Shown one piece after another: positions 54,374 through 64,000 of a stretch of DNA of 64,000 bases. Source of the stretch: Paraphoma chrysanthemicola. Lineage: Eukaryota; Ascomycota; Dothideomycetes; Pleosporales; Phaeosphaeriaceae. A model generated the notes under the pieces. The model saw only the letters and a program-made list of their open reading frames with translations. It did no database searches and was not told the origin of the DNA. The first letter of the stretch is position 1. The number at the start of each line of letters is the position of its first letter. The stretch spans positions 1,302,001 through 1,366,000 of the forward strand of contig JAGMWG010000006.1 of assembly GCA_020744225.1 (NCBI GenBank). The letters run 5' to 3'. The position numbers and the translations under genes were made by a program.

Positions 54374-56031
54374 ATGTCGTCGTCGAGCGCGCCGCAGCCA
54401 GCGCCGTCTGATAAGTCGCAAACGATCGACCCGGTACTCCGCAATGCGCTGCGCTACAGCATCAGCGCAAAGGAGTATGAGCTTCTCCACCAGTACCTCC
54501 TTTCACGTGCGCCGGCTGTGAGGAAGCGTACGCCAACGCCACGGAGATACGACGCCATCACGAAAGGACCGGATGACTATAATGTCGCTGCCGTGCGCGC
54601 AGCCTTGCGACTAGGTATCGCGACGTTTTCGGGTCTCAAGGCATGGGACACGATAAACTCAAAGCTTCTCGACCGAGGACAGTCAAAGAGGTACAAAGGA
54701 GATACTCTTTTTGCCTGAGGAGCTGCATAGACTAATACAATGACAGACCTCAGCCCCGCCTGCCTATTTGGAAGTCTACCAACGTGCGCCTGAGCAGTTC
54801 ACTCGCGCTCATCCTTCTCTTCCACCGTCTCCTGCGCCGTTTCTTCTTGCGACTTCGATCAAGTCTACTTTCGAACGATGCGAAGCCCTTCCGGCGCCGG
54901 AATCCGCGTGTTGCGCGTACACTGACATCAAGACTTGCGCCTGCAATTGGATCTAGCTTAGCAGGCTTCTTCCTCGCCGTCTATCCGGGAGACCAATTAC
55001 GTGTCACGATTGCAATCTACATATTCACAAGAGCTTTGGAATTTGGCTATAACTATCTGGAGGACCTGGGGTACTTTAAGAACAGGCCGTCTTGGTTCGG
55101 ATCATGGATGCTCATGCCTATCGCGTCTGGCCAGTTGCTCCACGCGTTCGTCTTCGACCGCGACTGTTTCCCTGCTTCTTATGGCAAGCTTATCCTGGCA
55201 AACTCGCCAGAGTACATCCAGAAGAGGCCGGCTGACTATCCAGCCAATCTTCGCTGGCCAGGTACTTTCGATATTGTGGACAGCCTAGCGGAGATTTCAA
55301 AACAGCGTTGGCCGCCATTTGTCTCCCCAATCCTGTTCCCTGGCAAGCAGGTCCTACCAAAAAGCCTGACTTCGATATCCGCCATCACATCACCAGCACA
55401 TCCCGGCATGAAGTCGCTCTCGTGTGCCTTGCTACATCCCCACGACCCCTCTTGTGTGCGCACTTATGTGCAATACTGGATCCAGGCATTCCCCAAGGTC
55501 GCGCGACTGTTCACAGTTTACTACACAGCCATGAGCTTGTTGCGCTACAAGACATTCCTCAATTCCCCTGTCACGGCACTCAACAAACTAGCAAAGAATA
55601 TACTCCGCATATCTCTTTTCATTACAGGTGCAATTGGCGGAAGCTGGGGCATGATCTGTCTGTTCCAGAGCTTCCTACCACGAAACTTCTTGCCCACCCA
55701 GCGCTGGTTCTTGGGGGGCTTTATGGGCGGGCTGTGGGGCTATCTTGATCGCAAGAGTGGACGCGCAAACTTCTTATACTCGGCACGCATGTCGATTGAT
55801 TCGTTCTGGAAGGTTGGGGTTAAGAGGGGCTGGTGGAGAGGAGTGAAGAATGGTGATGTGTTACTTTTCGTCCTGAGCCTGGCCACGATCAATGCGGTCT
55901 ACGAGGTCTCACCACGATCTGTTAGTAGTGGGGTAGCACGAAAGGGCTTGGGCATGTTGCGGGGTGAGGGCTGGGTAGACCGCGCGACATACCTCAGGGA
56001 AGACGAGCTCAGTGAAGAGAAGGACGAGTGA
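54374..56031 (+). CDS. Multi-pass membrane protein resembling TMEM135
   Basis: Exons 54374-54690 and 54747-56031 give 533 aa. The N-terminal part (DPVLRNALRYSISAKEYELL, DYNVAAVRAALRLGIATFSG) looks helical and conserved. Several hydrophobic segments follow: SLAGFFLAVYPGDQLRVTIA, WMLMPIASGQLLHAFVF, ISLFITGAIGGSWGMICLF, FLGGFMGGLWGYLDRKSGRA and DVLLFVLSLATINAVYEVSP. The repeated small-residue helices and the cysteine-poor PSSYGK-like segment (CFPASYGKLILANSPEYIQK) recall the TMEM135 group, which acts in peroxisome and mitochondrial membrane homeostasis in animals. The intron (54691-54746) removes GTACAA..GACAG and links SKR to PQPRLPIWKST in phase. Family placement is from memory and moderate; the function here is unknown. 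Confidence 0.72.
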
Positions 56032-56552
56032 AGCAGTACATGCTTTGTATCTATAATTTAGCAATGATTTATGATTGGCATGTCTATGGTGGCTAGCATT
56101 AATACAGAACTTTCAAGGTACTATCCAGGCGAAGCATTGTTAGTTATATTACAGAAAGTATCACTTCTTTTCACCTCCAACCGGAACGCCAATTTCTCTT
56201 TCTCCACATTACACCTTTGCTGCTGTACAAAGGTATAAGCGCAATCCTAGAAGCCCGACCGCGGAGTACGCAGGAGGCAAGAGATCTTCACCTGTGTTAT
56301 TTCCGGAGCAGCCTGGCGTACGTCGCATGAAAGTAGCCAGCGACTTCTGATGGAGATGGTTTATGCAGTACTTACATAATCAGCAAGTGAAGAGCACGTT
56401 CGAGTCAGGGTGGCACCGGTGGGCTGATATGTGCTCACGTGATGGCGCGCTTTGCTCTCTCGGAGTTTATGGCGCCATCTCCGATATCTTGAAACATTGT
56501 ACCCAGAACAACACACCGCTTCTTGTCATTACCACACCTACCATCGTGCAAT
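56032..56552. other. Intergenic spacer before the Sec14-family gene
   Basis: 520 bases, AT-rich just after the membrane-protein gene. Expected to hold its 3' UTR and the promoter and leader of the next gene; no ORF or repeat is supported. Confidence 0.4.
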
Positions 56553-57773
56553 ATGGCAACCAAACTCGAGGAAGCTAACATTGCACCTATTGGCAACGCT
56601 GGAGTTGTCGATGGGCCAGTTTCTGAGAAGCAAGGCAATACTGAGCCAACCACCACCCAAAGCGAGAAGCAAGTCGAGGCTGGCCTCGCAGACGAGAAGG
56701 TCGACAATACTGCGACCGATTTGAGCGGTCTTTCCCTCGCAGATAAGGAGAAGCCAGGAGAAGCTAGCAAAGACGACAAAGCCCTCGAAGCTGGGGCTGC
56801 AGCTCCCAATGCCCCTACGACCACATCATCGAACGATGCCGTCGAATCTACCACTGGCCCTGTCTGGCCAGAAATTGGTCCTGACCACCCTCTGACCAAA
56901 TTTTACGATGCGTTTGAGGCTCTGGTGTCTCAAGCCGAACACGCCGAAGTTTACGGCATCACGCTCTCCAAGTCTTCGCCATTTCACACCAAACTCATCC
57001 TCCAGAAGTTCCTGCGCGCCAATCAGAACGACCTAGAGAAGGCAAAGCAGCAACTGCTCGAGACTCTCAAGTGGCGCAAGCAATTCGACCCCGTGAAAGC
57101 GGTCAGCGAGACATTCGATAAGAGCAAATTCGGTGGTTTGGGATACGTGCTCGAAGTTGAAGGTGTTCCAGAGAGCAAGAACAAGAAGGATATTGTTACT
57201 TTCAACATCTACGGCGCGGTCAAGGACAAGAAAGCAACTTTTGGCGATCTGGAGAGGTACGTTCTCCCTACCCATCATGCATCCTACACATGAACTGGTA
57301 CTAATACTCCACGCAGCTTCCTTCGCTGGCGTGTCGGCCTTATGGAGAAATCAGTCCAAGCCCTGGACCTCTCCTCTGCTACCAACCCTATCCCCGACTA
57401 CAACACCGGCCCCGACCCCTATCAGGGCTTCCAGATCCACGACTACCTGCGAGTCTCCTTCCTGCGACAAGACCCCTCCGTCAAAGCCGCGACTTCCAAG
57501 ACCATCGAGGTCCTGGGACGCTATTACCCGGAGACGCTGTCGCGCAAGTTCTTCGTCAATGTACCGGTTGTCATGGGCTGGGTGTATACAGCGGTGAAAA
57601 TGGTGGTCGCGAAAGAGACAGCCAAGAAGTTCACCGTGCTGAGTTATGGGAATCAGCTGGCGGCGGAATTGGGCCCGAATGTGCCAGAAGTCTATGGCGG
57701 GAAGACGGGGGATCTAGAGAGTGTGGCAGAGGGGATGAAAATGGCGGATGCGGCTAAGGATGAAGTTGCGTGA
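56553..57773 (+). CDS. SFH5: Sec14-family phosphatidylinositol transfer protein (Sfh5-like)
   Basis: Exons 56553-57256 and 57317-57773 give 386 aa. Residues 1-110 are Glu/Thr/Ala-rich and disordered. The CRAL-TRIO N-terminal part begins at LTKFYDAFEALVSQAEHAEV, with KLILQKFLRANQNDLEKAK and LETLKWRKQFDP. The lipid-binding lobe includes KDIVTFNIYGAVKDKKATFG, FLRWRVGLMEKSVQALDL, VSFLRQDPSVKAATSKTIEV, LGRYYPETLSRKFFVNVPVV and FTVLSYGNQLAAELGPNVPE. The intron (57257-57316) splits a Ser codon. This layout matches the fungal Sfh5 proteins, PI-transfer proteins at ER and plasma membrane; Sfh5 in yeast has been reported to bind haem. Start chosen at the first ATG of the frame. Confidence 0.9.
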
Positions 57774-58244
57774 ACGTGGGGAGAAGATGGGATGGTCAGT
57801 CAAATTGATTTGCGCGTGTTAGCTTCGATATACCCCTTGCCACAGATGGTTTGAGCGTCCAAGAGAAAGAGAGAGGAAGAGGAAGTAATGCATAGTCTGT
57901 AGAAACATTACTGCGACACTTCAGTGATTCTCATGATCTATGTGATTGCGTGTGATAGCACTGAGATTAGTACTACGCTACTCATACAAGCCGAGACGTT
58001 GTAGCCTAGAGTCGACGCCGAGTGATCGACATAGATCTCATTATCCATACAGATCTTTGATTCCTCTTCCAGACATCCCGAACACGCTATTAACAGGACC
58101 AAAAGGGTATAACAAATGGTAAAGGGTATCGCGAATTGAAAGGTCCGTGATGGTACATGATGTGTGCTTCATGCGGGTGAGAAGCAGGCTTGTCGCGCTG
58201 CCTCTCCAGTAAGGTAGTCCTTGTCCGATTGCCAAAGCACTCAC
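57774..58244. other. Convergent intergenic spacer
   Basis: 470 bases between the tails of the Sec14-family and Rab genes; AT-rich from about 57890. No supported ORF or repeat. Confidence 0.4.
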
Positions 58245-59435
58245 TCAACAGCATTTGCCTTGTTTGCTTTGCTGTGTCCTCTCGATATCTTCCTCCCACT
58301 CTTGCTGGTGACCGCCCACACCTGGTGTGGTAGGAAAGCCCAGCCAACTCCTTCTCTTGTCCCCCATGCCTACTCTGAAGCTTCCGTTTCCGTTGCCTGG
58401 GTAATCGAAGTAGCTATTAGCATTGGCATCGATACCAGGTGTTACCCCAGCCATGGCCAGTTGCCGTTGTTCATCTTCAAACTTCTTCAGTTGTTGCTCG
58501 ACTAGTTTCCGGGTGATCACGCGGAACACTTCGTCCACACCTTCACCGTCTTTCGCGCTGATCTCATGGCAACAGTCCCAGCCAATATCCTGGCCCCAGA
58601 ATCCGCTAGACCTGTTGCTTTGCGGAGAGGCCATGCCGCCATTCTGGAAGTTCGCCGGCGCAGATCCCCAGCCAAGTGCTTGTATGCTTTGTCGTCGTCC
58701 AGTCTGCGCCGGGGGTTGTGGTACGCTTTGCGCAGGAAACATGTTTTCAGCAACGTATGCGATGCAACGTTCGTATGGTACTTTGCGCTTCGAGGGATCT
58801 TCGGCCACGACGTCCGACTTGGTTCCGACTATGTGTAGTATAATATCGTCTCCCAGGTTTGTCTTGAGCTCCTTCAGCCAGCGGCCCATCTCGTCGAAGG
58901 AGTTCGGGTCGGTGATGTCATAACACAGGACGGCTGCGTTCGCGCCTATTGCACAAAATTGTCAGCGATGCCTGACTGTGATTCGTGATCATGATGCCCA
59001 AGCCAAGTAATATCTTGCGCTCTGACCTCGTCGCCCAAAGATTCGTGATTTTGGGCAGCAGTCTGTCTCAGGGGAAAAGAGCCCCGGATCAAAACAAACA
59101 GGGACGCCCTGTTTGTTCACAAAATGGTGGAAGGAGTGCGACGAAAAGACGAAATCCGGCGGTGATTGAGTGAATAATTGAAAATGTGACGAACCTCTGT
59201 AGTACAGCTTTGAAATGCTGCGGAATCGCTCTTGCCCCGCCGTGTCCCATATCTGCAGGCGGACAACCGTCGATGTGTCGATATCCACGACTCTCTTCGT
59301 CAAGAATGAGGCGCCTATTGTAGAAGTTGTCGTCGGCGGTGTAAAGGCGTTCTTAACGTAGCGATGGACGAGGGAGGTCTTGCCGACGCCCTGGCTGCCT
59401 AGCACCACGATCTTTGCTTCCAGGCTGTTCGCCAT
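58245..59435 (-). CDS. Rab-family small GTPase with extended C-terminal half
   Basis: Exons 59435-59195 and 58945-58245 give 313 aa, about 100 longer than a usual Rab. GTP-binding motifs: P-loop GSQGVGKTSL, effector-region TTTSTIGASFLTKR, switch II WDTAGQERFRSISKLYYRG, a variant G4 box VGTKSD (Thr where most have Asn), and G5 EISAKDGEGV. The sequence between G4 and G5 carries a long Gln/Ser/Pro-rich insert (QSVPQPPAQTGRRQSIQAL), and a Gly/Asn-rich tail precedes the terminal GKCC, a geranylgeranylation site for membrane anchoring. The intron of 249 bases is long for this genome (GTTCGT..AATAG); it joins LYYRG to ANAAVLCYDIT exactly. Specific Rab class unassigned; likely endosomal trafficking by resemblance to Rab5/21-type sequences. 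Confidence 0.9.
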
Positions 59436-60373
59436 GACACCGTTTGGTCGCGCGTAGTGTGTATTTATTCCAGGATCGTGAAGCTGTTGCTGGGAGAGCG
59501 GTTAAAAAGACGGGCTGCAAGCGTCGATCTGTACTCAGTTGTGAGCTGCGCGCGCAGGAGTTCTTCGGTCCCGAAGAATAACAAAACACGGGCTGGTTGG
59601 CGGTCGCAGAACAACTTGCATGGCGCGTGGTAGAGACGTGTCTTAGGCGAGAGTGAGATGTCTAGTGAATCCCCGTAATAATGTGTCTAGGTATGGGTGA
59701 CTTTCAGGCTGGCCGGGCAGTGACATAGTTGCGGTACGTCGTTTGGCGCTTGCAGCGCCTGTCTTGGCTGGGGTGAGCCATGTGACGGACGCCAGAGGCT
59801 ACTATAGGCCTAACGACGATTTATGAACACACGGGCGCCCATCGTGATCGAAGGATTGCAATCGCAAAGGAAGGTGCATAAAGGCGATTCTCGGTTGTTT
59901 ACGATCGGATAGTCGTTGGCCATGCACGTCATGTCTTGTCTTGTCCCTTCCCGCGCGCAAATCGGAGCAAGATCAAGGGTCCGATTGGTAAGTTTAGACA
60001 CGAACGCTGCAGGCGACGCTGCTCCTATGAGACGACTGGAATTTCCAAGCTCCGAGGCCGGTTGCTCGATTAGCTAGATAACCCTGACGTCCAGACTCGT
60101 CTCGAGCATGGGGTTGAAGTCCCACATCCGATTCCCCGTGCACGCTACACTTGCGGGGAGACATGTGCCGAGCTAAACTGCAATGTTATGTTTCCGTCAT
60201 CACCCTGGGCAATCCGGGCGTCCGTCTTGTCCAACATTTTAGTGTCTGGGAATAAATAATATCTATCCCGGACTCTTTCTTGTGTCGCCTCTTTTCTGAG
60301 ATTTGCCGTCCATTCCATCGTCCTCACGTCTTTCCTCCATTGTTGTCCTGCGCGTTGCCGTCACATTGCCACA
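59436..60373. other. Divergent promoter region, Rab / lactate dehydrogenase
   Basis: 938 bases between opposed start codons. A GGGAATAAATAATATC stretch at about 60247-60262 lies 110 bases before the plus-strand ATG and could act as a TATA-like element; C/T-rich leader follows. No ORF supported. Confidence 0.4.
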
Positions 60374-61952
60374 ATGAATCACGACAGCAACAACACCCAA
60401 GCTGTGAAGCTCACGGGCGAAGAGGTCGCGAAACATAACAGCAGGGAATCATGCTGGGTCATCATTCACGGTCGCGCCTACGACATCACCGAGTTCCTGC
60501 CAGAGCACCCTGGAGGACCCAAGATCATTCTCAAGTATGCTGGCAAGGATGCAACCGAGGAGTATGAACCTATTCATCCTCCGGACACGCTCGACAAGTA
60601 CCTGGACAAGTCGAAGCATCTGGGAGAGGTGGACATGAACACAGTGCAGCAGGAAGAAAAGGAAGTCGACCCTGATGAGGAGGAGAGGCAGAAGCGCATT
60701 GAGCGAATGCCAATCCTGGAGCAGTGCTACAACCTGATGGATTTCGAGGCTGTTGCACGCAAGGTCATGAAGAAGTCGGCTTGGGCATACTATTCCAGCG
60801 GAGCAGACGATGAAATTGTAAGCATATCACTAATCCAGCGCGCCTGAGATTTCACTAACAATATCAAAGACGATGCGCGAAAACCATGGCGCCTTCCACA
60901 AGATATGGTTCCGCCCACGAGTCCTCGTCGATGTCGAAAAGGTTGACACGTCCACAATCATGCTCGGTACAAAGGTCGATATACCCTTCTACGTTACCGC
61001 TACAGCGTTGGGCAAGCTGGGCAACCCTGAAGGAGAGGTCGTGCTCACTCGGGGTGCTAGGAAGCACAACGTCATTCAGATGATTCCCACTCTCGCGTCG
61101 TGTTCTTTCGACGAGATTGTGGATGAGGCAGAAGACGGTCAATGCCAATGGCTGCAGCTCTACGTCAACAAGGACCGAGAGATCACGAAGCGCATTGTGC
61201 AGCACGCCGAGAGGCGCGGTTGCAAGGGTCTCTTCATCACAGTCGATGCGCCGCAGCTCGGTCGTCGCGAGAAAGACATGCGATCGAAGTTCTCCGACGT
61301 GGGCTCGAATGTACAGAGCACTTCCGGGGACAATGTCGACCGAAGCCAGGGCGCCGCACGAGCCATCTCGTCATTCATTGACCCGAGCTTGAGCTGGAAG
61401 GACATTCCGTGGTTCAAGAGCATCACCAAGATGCCCATCATCTTGAAGGGTGTACAGTGTGTCGAGGATGTCATTCGTGCGGTTGAGGTCGGCGTAGAGG
61501 GTGTTGTCCTGTCAAATCACGGTGGTCGGCAGCTCGACTTTGCCCGCTCTGGCATCGAAGTGCTCGCTGAAGTCATGCCAGTACTCCGTCAACGAGGATG
61601 GCAAGATCGCATCGAAGTCTACATTGATGGTGGTGTGCGACGAGCGACAGACATTATCAAGGCTATCGCATTGGGCGCAAAAGGTGTCGGCATCGGTCGG
61701 CCGTTCCTGTACGCCATGTCTGCGTACGGTCTTCCTGGCGTCGACCGCGCTATGCAGTTGCTCAAGGATGAGATGGAGATGAACATGCGATTAATTGGTG
61801 CTGCTAGCATTGCGGACCTCAACCCATCTATGCTCGACACCAGGGCGCTGAGCTCGCACTCGTTCAACCCTAGTGATACGCTTGGCTTGAACGTCTACGA
61901 CCCGCTGCTTGGACCCCAGGAAAAGGTTCTCAAGGAGAAGGCGAAGCTGTAG
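60374..61952 (+). CDS. Flavocytochrome b2-type L-lactate dehydrogenase (FMN-dependent)
   Basis: Oxidises an L-2-hydroxy acid, probably L-lactate, passing electrons from FMN to the b5 haem. Exons 60374-60817 and 60870-61952 give 508 aa. The cytochrome b5 domain is residues about 10-90 (SCWVIIHGRAYDITEFLPEH, PGGPKIILKYAGKDATEEYE) with the haem-ligand His in EHPGG. The FMN domain begins near residue 115 (ILEQCYNLMDFEAVARKVM) and contains SGADDEI-TMRENHGAFHKI across the intron, FYVTATALGKL, LFITVDAPQLGRREKDMRSK and the active-site signature VVLSNHGGRQLDF, followed by VYIDGGVRRATDIIKAIALG and GIGRPFLYAM. Unlike yeast Cyb2 there is no N-terminal mitochondrial presequence: the protein starts within 10 residues of the b5 domain. 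It could be cytosolic. Glycolate or another hydroxy acid remains possible. Confidence 0.93.
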
Positions 61953-62588
61953 AGTACAAGACATGCACCTTTCCCCATTTACGCATAATTCGGCGCATTG
62001 CTTCCCTAGATATGTAAGCTTAGCAATGTATTAGATTGTCATCTAGAGGCGCAGTCTTCCATTTCCGACTCATTCTCATGCTCTCCGTGTCTTGCAAATA
62101 TTCTATCGCACAGGTCCCATTAGGAGGGGGGTCCCTAGATGCCCCTTACATGGGGTGATGAGTCCCGCACACCCTCCACATGATGGTAAGACATCTACAG
62201 ACTGCGTGAAGGGCTCAGGGATCGCCAATCATATCACGCTGTTCATTGATCTGGGAATGAAAGCTGATATGTACTATTCAAGGAAGTTTGGCATTGCGGA
62301 ATCACCAAGTCGCAGAATTATCTTTTGAGCTTCTCCACAAGAAGTTGCGCACGTGAGAGCGCGATGGTGGGGAAGGTTGAAGGGAACGGCACGCCGTGCT
62401 AGCTTCGGTGGTCCGCATTTAGACTTCCGCGAGAGTTGGTCCACTTCACTTCCGTTTTACACCACATCCTCCTCATTGTCCTTATTCACAGTTGCGCAAA
62501 CAATAGGACAAGTCTGTCGCAAGCCATCAGGAACCTCACGCATCGCAGTTCTTGATTATCCCTTTTCTCTCTTAACCGTTATTACTCC
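61953..62588. other. Intergenic spacer before Med27 gene
   Basis: 636 bases between tandem plus-strand genes, with one short unsupported ORF (62092-62328). A C/T-rich stretch at about 62440-62480 and 62560-62585 suits the Med27 promoter and leader. Confidence 0.4.
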
Positions 62589-63572
62589 ATGGCTGCTGAA
62601 GTCGCTGCTGAGGCGGCCACAACCTGGGACGAAGCGCAATGTAAAGCAGCACTCGCACAATTCGAACAACTCCAAGCACAAGTACGGGGAGAGTCTTTCT
62701 CTGTGAGTGCGACAAGCTAATATCTACAGCTCGACGACCTGCGACTCGCGATCCCACGAATAATCGATCCGCTACACCGACCACCCAGTCCTACGGCCTT
62801 CAAGCTGTATGCTCAAGGTGCGTTGGGATCACAGAGCGCGGTCAAATCGCTCCACGAAAATTGGAAGGACCCATCAATACAGAAAGCGTTTGAATACACA
62901 AACCAGAGCTATGCTGAGAATATGGATCTGACTGAAAGTCGCTCTATACCCGCCCACGGCTGGATAGAGAGAGAGAAGAAGGAGCGCTCGTCAATCAAAA
63001 GCAGTCGCAGTGATAGCACAGACGAAAGTGTGTCCACCCTCACAGATGAAGATGTCAATCGTATTGTTGAAGACTTTCAGAAGACGTACCCAGGTATCAA
63101 ACTGGAGACGCAAGATGAGAATCGAGCCATATTGGTACGCTGCCTAATTCTCGGTGACTCAGCCATCACTAACACGTTCTAGACTTCGTTCGTATCGCAG
63201 GGTATGAAATTAAAATTCCGTGTCACCATCGAACGCGAAACAACAGGCCGACAGAAGCTCAATGGCGAGTGTTCGGGAACAATCGAGCCTTTCCTATCAA
63301 TCACGAGGTGCATTGCGTCACGTCCACAGACGAATGATTTGAAACATCTTTTGGTAAGTCTTAAGCTACGTGCACCACCTAGGTCTGTGACTGAGATCTT
63401 GCAGGACATGATTGCCGCATATAAGACCGTGAAAGGAGTATCGTGTGAGAAATGCGGGAACTTGCTAGACCATGCGATGATGACCCCCACCGCAAGAAGA
63501 CCCAAATCGGCCGTAGCAAACACATTGAATGAAGTGGCCTGGACTGCGTGGCATGAAAGCTGCCTCAGCTAG
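62589..63572 (+). CDS. MED27: Mediator subunit 27 candidate
   Basis: Component of the Mediator tail, which links activators to RNA polymerase II. Exons 62589-62681, 62730-63134, 63183-63353 and 63405-63572 give 278 aa. The N terminus (WDEAQCKAALAQFEQLQAQL, DDLRLAIPRIIDPL) is a short coiled coil, as in fungal Med27. The middle is Ser/Asp-rich. The C terminus has the family's zinc-like pattern CEKCGNLLD then WTAWHESCLS, closing the protein. The last intron (63354-63404, GTAAGT..TTGCAG) is 51 bases with no in-frame stop, so an isoform retaining 17 residues is possible. The stop TAG overlaps the opposite gene's stop on the palindrome CTAG. Assignment relies on the coiled-coil start plus the CxxC..WxxxHxxC end. 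Confidence 0.72.
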
Positions 63573-64000
63573 TATTCCCAGCGACTCCGCAACGGCTGTC
63601 GATGATGACCCCACCGGCCTTTACCCATCTCGTTACTCACAGGACCACCTAGTTCCCTAGGCAAGTATTGCCTATCTTGGAACCAGCGGCCATATATGTC
63701 GCGGATCGCTTCCGGGTACTGATTGTATTTGTTCTTCCGCGATTCTGGTTGCCATACAGCATCAGTCCATGTGTACCGATTTGGGGTACCGAACTGCCGG
63801 GTCCGGAAGTCATAGCTCTGTCCGGGAATTCGGCCTCCGAGCAGTCCAATTCTAGTCCAGGGAGCATGTTTACTAGAGCTGAAGGTTGCGCTCAAGAGCC
63901 CTCTGTCGTCGAGATTCGTATGTTTCGACCACTGAGCCCTGGTCGGTCGATTATACATGTAGTCATGCTTCTCGGCATTGGCAGTCAGGTAGATGTCAGG
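63569..64000 (-). CDS. C-terminal part of an unrecognised protein, cut by window edge
   Basis: Open without interruption from the right edge (64000) to TAG at 63571-63569: 143 codons and a stop. The first visible residues are PDIYLTANAEKHDYMYNRPT; later come WSKHTNLDDRGLLSATFSSS, RIPGQSYDFRTRQFGTPNRY, WTDAVWQPESRKNKYNQYPE and GRWGHHRQPLRSRWEY at the end. Composition is rich in Arg, Tyr, Trp and Gly and looks like a real, conserved protein, probably secreted, mitochondrial or enzymatic, but I do not recognise the family. The in-frame ATG at 63958 is internal. The 5' part, and so any targeting signal, lies outside the window. Confidence 0.65.
   Translation of the reverse strand, partial: PDIYLTANAEKHDYMYNRPTRAQWSKHTNLDDRGLLSATFSSSKHAPWTRIGLLGGRIPGQSYDFRTRQFGTPNRYTWTDAVWQPESRKNKYNQYPEAIRDIYGRWFQDRQYLPRELGGPVSNEMGKGRWGHHRQPLRSRWEY

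Noticed and set aside
1..64000. CRISPR arrays, rRNA, insertion sequences or prophage
   Set aside because: No regularly spaced repeats, rRNA-like sequence, transposase or phage genes were seen, and the genes are intron-containing fungal genes.

Overview
The window is nuclear DNA of a filamentous ascomycete (Pezizomycotina, most likely a Dothideomycete). The genes are short and split by introns of about 40-70 bases with GT..AG ends and CTNAC-type branch points, and the proteins are typical of that group (CFEM receptor, Ndt80/PhoG regulator, fungal-type transcription factor, GH3-GNAT fusion). I see no bacterial operon, phage, CRISPR, rRNA or convincing tRNA. The class assignment is inference. 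Exons were built by hand from splice signals, reading-frame phase and remembered protein families, with no database search.

Layout. 1-8.6 kb: riboflavin synthase (-), a family III CoA-transferase (+), a PHD-finger protein (+) and a kinesin (-). 8.6-14.0 kb: gene-poor DNA with an AT-rich, pyrimidine-rich tract. 14.0-24 kb: an acidic conserved fungal protein (+), gene-poor DNA, a fungal transcription-factor-like protein (-), weak ORFs and ER membrane complex subunit 10 (-). 24-29.3 kb: an FGGY sugar kinase (+), an RRM protein with two metallothionein-like modules (+) and a second RRM protein (-).

30.6-53.1 kb is the highlight, an N-acetylglucosamine (GlcNAc)/chitin catabolic gene cluster. It holds GlcNAc-6-phosphate deacetylase (-), a GH3 N-acetylglucosaminidase-like protein fused to GNAT domains (+), a CFEM-containing Pth11-like receptor (-), an Ndt80-type regulator of the RON1 type (+), a hexokinase-family GlcNAc kinase candidate (-), an NGT1-like transporter (-) and glucosamine-6-phosphate deaminase (+). 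Together they can release GlcNAc, import it, phosphorylate it, deacetylate it and deaminate it to fructose-6-phosphate, under one dedicated regulator. The receptor is the uncharacterised passenger.

54-64 kb: a multi-pass membrane protein resembling TMEM135 (+), an Sfh5-type Sec14 protein (+), a Rab GTPase (-), a flavocytochrome b2-type lactate dehydrogenase (+), a Mediator subunit 27 candidate (+) and the 3' part of an unrecognised gene (-) that runs off the right edge.

Unusual gene structures include a start codon split by an intron (deaminase), a 7-base microexon (GH3 gene), frame-neutral introns (kinesin, Med27), an in-frame TAG followed by 56 coding-like codons (PHD gene), and two convergent genes whose TAG stops share one CTAG palindrome.
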